Positions 56,851-60,033 of a stretch of DNA of 60,033 nucleotides are shown here, in pieces. The DNA comes from a virus: the IMG/VR virus record IMGVR_UViG_3300030104_000540, positions 1-60,033 of that record; one strand, 5' to 3'. A program made the translations under genes and the position numbers. The first letter of the stretch is position 1. Each line of letters starts with the position of its first letter. The notes under the pieces are model-generated. The model saw only the letters and a list, made by a program, of their open reading frames with translations, did not search any database and was not told where the DNA came from.

Positions 56851-57812
56851 TAATTTTTCTTTAGATAGGCTATTAATTCTTTTTTACTTGGTCTTCTACC
56901 TAACTGTTTTTCTAATTTATTTTCAGCATCTATTTCTGCTAGTCTAACTTTTGCTGGACCTTTTCCACCTACTATAAGATTAAACATCCTACCACTACTA
57001 CCCCCATTAGTTTTCTTTTTACCATTAAATAATTTTGGTTTAGGTTTTGGTAGTACTATAGTTACTGAAGATTTAGATTTAGGTTTTGTTTTAGGTTGAG
57101 AGACTTTAGATTTTTTTGTTTTAATTAACTCTTTATCAGACTTTCTTTCTTTTTGACCACCTTTAGTGCTTCTAACTACTATTCCTTCAGTTATTGTGCT
57201 TTTTTCTATTTTAGAAGGTTTTAACGATGCTAATATTGCTCCAATAGCTATACCTATTCCACCTGCTCCTGCAACAGCAGTTAAAGGATGTTTTCTTATC
57301 ATACCTCTTATAGTATCTGTTATCTTTGACATACTTACATTAGGTGCTTTAGCTTTAACTTTTTTAGCTAGGTTGTTTATTTTTTGTTGAACACTTAATG
57401 TTTTAGTTTTAGTTACAGTTTTGGGTTTACCACCTGTAGCACTACCTACTTTAACATTTGGCTTAACACCTATTTTAGTTGTAGTTTTGGATTTACTACC
57501 TGTAGCACTACCTATTTTAGATTTACTACCTGTAGCACTACCTACTTTAACTTTTGTTTTAGTTGTAGTTTTATTTATTTTCATTCCGGGATTATTAGGA
57601 CCTCCGGGTGTTTTACCTAGTCCTGCAACAGATGATTTTTTTACGTTAAGAAGAGAAGTTAGTTTAACTTTGGATAACATATTTTTAGGCACAGCATTTT
57701 GAATTTTAAAATTTTTAATACCTAACCTTCTCATTTCTCCGGTAATCTCAGCTTTTGTTGCTCTTATATATAATGTGCTTCGACCCGGAATAGATACTGG
57801 ATATACTGCCAT
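56850..57812 (-). CDS. Lys/Ser/Thr-rich repetitive protein with a hydrophobic segment, 320 aa
   Basis: A folded N-terminus (YPVSIPGRSTLYIRATKAEI, then MRRLGIKNFKIQNAV) precedes Lys-rich low complexity with GSATG-x-K repeats (three copies, about residues 90-130). A Gly/Ala hydrophobic stretch (LTAVAGAGGIGIAIGAILAS) follows, and a terminal QLGRRPSKKELIAYLKK helix. An internal virion or DNA-binding protein would fit. Confidence 0.6.
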   Translation of the reverse strand: MAVYPVSIPGRSTLYIRATKAEITGEMRRLGIKNFKIQNAVPKNMLSKVKLTSLLNVKKSSVAGLGKTPGGPNNPGMKINKTTTKTKVKVGSATGSKSKIGSATGSKSKTTTKIGVKPNVKVGSATGGKPKTVTKTKTLSVQQKINNLAKKVKAKAPNVSMSKITDTIRGMIRKHPLTAVAGAGGIGIAIGAILASLKPSKIEKSTITEGIVVRSTKGGQKERKSDKELIKTKKSKVSQPKTKPKSKSSVTIVLPKPKPKLFNGKKKTNGGSSGRMFNLIVGGKGPAKVRLAEIDAENKLEKQLGRRPSKKELIAYLKKN

Positions 57813-58459
57813 TATTTACTCCTTGTTATGTTTTTATACGCTTTCATTCCTTTAGGACCACTCTCACGTAATGCTTTTAGTCCGGGATTGTCTGTAACAT
57901 TACCACCTGCTACATACATATGTTTCTTTCCACTTGACATACCACCATATGCCATTTTTTCTACATTCTTTTTAAGAATAGCACCACCTTTATTATTTCC
58001 AAATAGCTCTCCTTGGAACTTATTTTTAACAAATCTAGCACCGATTAAGGCAGCTTCACTTAAAGTTGGTATTTTTCTATCTGATGATCCATATTCACCT
58101 GATCTTAAAAGTTCATCTTTTATATCCTTTAAAGACCTTGCTGCTTCCCTTTTGTATTTATTAGGCTTACTAGGTGGTGCATCGACAGTTTTCTTAGGTG
58201 GATCACCTCTATCTTTTCTATTTAAACTTAGTGCTTGTTGTTTAATAACATCAAGTATTCTTTGTCTTCCACCACCTAGTTTTGTATCACCTACAATTTT
58301 ATCAAGAACTTGATTTAATTTCTTTTTTAAAACATTCTTTCTGCTTTTATTTGCATCATTACTAGGTTCTTCCTCTAATCTATAAAGTTCTGCTTGGGCA
58401 CTAACACCCATTTTCTCTAATTTTTTATCACTTGGTGTAGCTACTTGTTTCTGTGTCAT
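57812..58459 (-). CDS. Basic protein of unknown function, 215 aa
   Basis: MTQKQVATPSDKKLEKMGVS, then helices with AALIGARFVKNKFQGELFGN and a Gly-rich tail (MAYGGMSSGKKHMYVAGGNV) that carries the YAxGG-like tag seen in the left module. It overlaps neighbours at single bases. Unknown. Confidence 0.58.
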   Translation of the reverse strand: MTQKQVATPSDKKLEKMGVSAQAELYRLEEEPSNDANKSRKNVLKKKLNQVLDKIVGDTKLGGGRQRILDVIKQQALSLNRKDRGDPPKKTVDAPPSKPNKYKREAARSLKDIKDELLRSGEYGSSDRKIPTLSEAALIGARFVKNKFQGELFGNNKGGAILKKNVEKMAYGGMSSGKKHMYVAGGNVTDNPGLKALRESGPKGMKAYKNITRSK

Positions 58460-58668
58460 TATTCATCCCTTTCTTTCCAACCTTCAGCCCTCATTGCTTC
58501 CTCTACATGCTTTAAAGTAAATTTTCTACCGTAATGGGCTTCAACAGCCTGTCGCACGTAGAAGACATCACTATGAGGAATATGCAATCGGTCTAAGGAA
58601 TTAGTACGTATAGCATTATAAAATGCATCTAACACATTATCTGTATATAGTTTTACTGATTTTTTCAT
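58459..58668 (-). CDS. Small conserved protein (MKKSVKL family), right copy
   Basis: 69 aa from ATG at 58668, paralogue of the 4028-4234 product: MKKSVKLYTDN, LHIPHSDVFYVRQAVEAHYG and VEEAMRAEGW. First gene below the right consensus promoter, mirroring the left copy. Confidence 0.65.
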   Translation of the reverse strand: MKKSVKLYTDNVLDAFYNAIRTNSLDRLHIPHSDVFYVRQAVEAHYGRKFTLKHVEEAMRAEGWKERDE

Positions 58669-58802
58669 AAATGTCAAGTAATTATAGTACGTAGGGTTAA
58701 TATTTATTAAAAACCACTTAATATGTACATTTATAGTGTTTTTTATAACTTAATATATTAAACACTTATAGTGTTACACTGTTTGTGTTCTAGTTATACA
58801 TA

Positions 58803-58831
58803 ATTATAGCCGATTTTTAGTCATCTGTCAA
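58803..58831 (-). promoter_or_regulatory. Consensus sigma70 promoter, leftward
   Basis: TTGACA (58826-58831 on the complement), 17 nt, TATAAT (58803-58808): twelve of twelve bases and ideal spacing. It drives the 58668 gene and, with no strong terminator seen until past the capsid, could drive the whole late operon. Confidence 0.87.
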
Positions 58832-59097
58832 GAAAAAAATTAAAATACTTTACTTTTAGTGTTATCACTTGCCTTTGTGGTTTACAATGCATTTTCCTAA
58901 TCTGTTGCAGTGTACATATACGTAACGTGTACGTGGGGGGTGGCAGTGGCATGGGGTGTGTATGAGCCGATAGTTAGGTAGGTAGCTGTAAAAATAGCAT
59001 TTTTTAGACATATTTAGTGCTAAATAGACGTATTATTAGGATTATAGGTTAACTGTTAGTGTATCAATTGCTTTTTATACACTGTTTTTAATGAATG

Positions 59098-59114
59098 GGT
59101 TAGAAATTCTAACC
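59098..59114. repeat. 17-bp palindrome GGTTAGAAATTCTAACC, copy 1
   Basis: Two 8-bp half-sites around one base, 80 bases before the rightward promoter. The same 17 bases occur at 59686-59702. Confidence 0.8.
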
Positions 59115-59193
59115 GAATTATGCAATGTAGGTGTATAACATATCGTCTGTAAGCTATATATACACCCATATTTAAAAAAATATTATTATTAAG

Positions 59194-59223
59194 TTGACTT
59201 TGTTTTATTTTTCTGTGCATAAT
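59194..59223 (+). promoter_or_regulatory. Sigma70-like promoter for the last gene
   Basis: TTGACT (59194-59199), 18 nt, CATAAT (59218-59223): ten of twelve bases. It would start a transcript about 40 bases before the 59273 ATG. Confidence 0.5.
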
Positions 59224-59272
59224 ACAGTTATTGATAGGCAATCATGCCATCATGTATAACAAAGGAATTGTT

Positions 59273-59917
59273 ATGTTAAATATTATTAAAGGTTTTGTAG
59301 CACCTAAAGCTACTCAAGAGCGTGAATCATTTACTATTGTTTCTAATTACTTTAATTCATTGGATACAATTAGAGGGAATGAGGAACATTTTATTTATGA
59401 AGGCAATCTTATTAATTCTATTAAGAATGTTAAAGGTAAGAAAAAAGAAAAGAGAATGAATGATTTAAACCTTTATAAATATACTAAATATGAAAGGCAT
59501 TACTTAGGTAAGATTGCCAACAATAAAAAAGCATTTTTGGCTTATATTGCTAGTTATCCAACGGATACAAGGCTACCTAGTTTTGAGACTATTTATAATA
59601 ATAGTGTTAAAGAATATGACGAAAATGGTAAGAAGAAACCTTCTAACCCAATTATGACAGGTGAGAAGAATACACCTAAAAATCAGGTTAGAAATTCTAA
59701 CCCAAAAGTTGACAAGTCAGAAGATAAGACAACAGTAGATTATAAAGATAATCATGAGACTTTAGAGGAAGCTGTTGAGACTTGTGTTAGTATGCTTTTA
59801 GATTTTGGTGCAACTGAAGCTGAGATTGCTAACCTAGTTATTAAGTCATTACAGAAAAGAAATAAAAAGTTAATGACTACATCAAATAAAAAGACAATAG
59901 CTTTTAAAGTAGCTTAA
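59273..59917 (+). CDS. Rightward early-type protein, 214 aa
   Basis: The ATG at 59273 follows AAAGGA by six bases. Charged, helical protein: MLNIIKGFVAPKATQERESF, NVKGKKKEKRMNDLNLYKYT, a low-complexity middle (KKKPSNPIMTGEKNTPKNQV) and a C-terminal helix pair (EEAVETCVSMLLDFGATEAE, then IANLVIKSLQKR). Size, polar linker, C-terminal helices and place next to a control region mirror the 5020 gene, so it may be its counterpart. Function unknown. Confidence 0.65.
   Translation: MLNIIKGFVAPKATQERESFTIVSNYFNSLDTIRGNEEHFIYEGNLINSIKNVKGKKKEKRMNDLNLYKYTKYERHYLGKIANNKKAFLAYIASYPTDTRLPSFETIYNNSVKEYDENGKKKPSNPIMTGEKNTPKNQVRNSNPKVDKSEDKTTVDYKDNHETLEEAVETCVSMLLDFGATEAEIANLVIKSLQKRNKKLMTTSNKKTIAFKVA
59686..59702. 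repeat. 17-bp palindrome GGTTAGAAATTCTAACC, copy 2
   Basis: Identical to copy 1 but inside the coding sequence of the 59273 gene (linker region). A partial TTCTAACC-CAATTATG stretch nearby (59641) resembles the right flank of copy 1 (TTCTAACCGAATTATG). Confidence 0.8.
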
Positions 59918-59928
59918 CTAATATATCA

Positions 59929-59962
59929 AAAGTGAGAGCAGAAATGTTCTCACTTTTTTTTT
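59929..59962 (+). terminator. Rho-independent terminator
   Basis: Stem AAGTGAGA / TCTCACTT around a 10-nt loop, followed by eight or more T, 12 bases after the stop of the 59273 gene. A textbook intrinsic terminator. Confidence 0.88.
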
Positions 59963-60033
59963 GTCTTTTTTTTTATTTTTTTTTTGTGCAACTACTATCA
60001 TGGGGGGGGTGAGATATGCTTTGCAACTACTAT
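59963..60033. other. Low-complexity window end
   Basis: Runs of T (eight to eleven), a run of eight or more G, and a GCAACTACTAT direct repeat (about 59988 and 60023). No gene. The homopolymers could be real or base-calling/assembly noise at a contig end. Confidence 0.6.

Larger units (their letters stand above)
58669..59272. other. Second divergent control region
   Basis: About 600 bases without a gene. From left: an AT-rich leader, a consensus leftward promoter, a TTTCCTAATCTGT box (58903-58915, shared with 4502-4514), GTACGT and GGGGGGTGGCAGTGGCATGGGG stretches like those near 4540, a GTGTAT / ATACAC inverted repeat (about 59059-59082), a GGTTAGAA-A-TTCTAACC palindrome (59098-59114) and a rightward promoter-like TTGACT/CATAAT. 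It lacks the dense hairpins and the GTCCGA palindromes of the left hub. Confidence 0.8.

Overview
This window is nearly the whole genome of an AT-rich, tailed, short-tailed (podovirus-like) marine bacteriophage. The closest type I recognise is the SAR116 phage HMO-2011 group, which also infects SAR11 and Roseobacter relatives. The clearest marker is a family A DNA polymerase with a DnaJ-type CxxCxGxG zinc module set into it. It sits in a replication block of primase, DnaB-like helicase, endonuclease VII, SSB, Cas4-like exonuclease, T7-type endonuclease I, class II ribonucleotide reductase and MazG. I see no phage RNA polymerase. Near-consensus sigma70 promoters on both strands suggest that the host polymerase does the transcription.

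Layout. (1) 1-4.23 kb, minus strand: small basic, membrane and secreted proteins, including a holin-like protein. (2) 4.24-5.02 kb: a divergent regulatory region with a TTGACA-N16-TATAAT leftward promoter and a 122-nt hairpin that buries the Shine-Dalgarno sequence of the first rightward gene. (3) 5.02-23.5 kb, plus strand: the early and middle genes. The first four or five lie in a field of short hairpins and carry most copies of a dispersed GTCCGAYRTCGGAC palindrome. After these come small unknown genes, an orphan cytosine methyltransferase, a SleB-type hydrolase, small nucleases, a possible integrase remnant, then replication and nucleotide metabolism. (4) 23.5-54.3 kb, minus strand: the virion genes. 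Transcription runs from high to low coordinates: terminase, portal, scaffold, a 2OG-Fe(II) oxygenase, capsid (with its own promoter), tail fibres and tip proteins, tail tube proteins, and finally three large internal (ejection) proteins. (5) 54.4-56.4 kb: lysozyme, spanin- and holin-like proteins, and small conserved marine-phage proteins. (6) 56.4-60.0 kb: a second set of basic small genes, a second leftward consensus promoter and a second rightward gene of about 210 codons.

Region 6 looks like a divergent second version of regions 1-3. Positions 1-75 are identical to 56420-56494. Both sides carry a homologous Gly/Lys-rich mini-gene, a homologous MKKSVKL gene, a leftward TTGACA/TATAAT promoter, a TTTCCTAATCTGT box, a GGGTGGCA-rich element and a rightward gene. 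Either the phage has a duplicated control hub, or the window is a circular genome of about 56.4 kb whose assembly ran on into a variant haplotype through the 75-bp repeat.

The most unusual signal is the hairpin field at about 4.63-7.46 kb, above all the 5020-5643 gene. It is built almost end to end from stem-loops with 5-10 bp stems, each of a different sequence, mostly closed by 3-nt loops (often GAA or AAA). I know of no described system that explains this.
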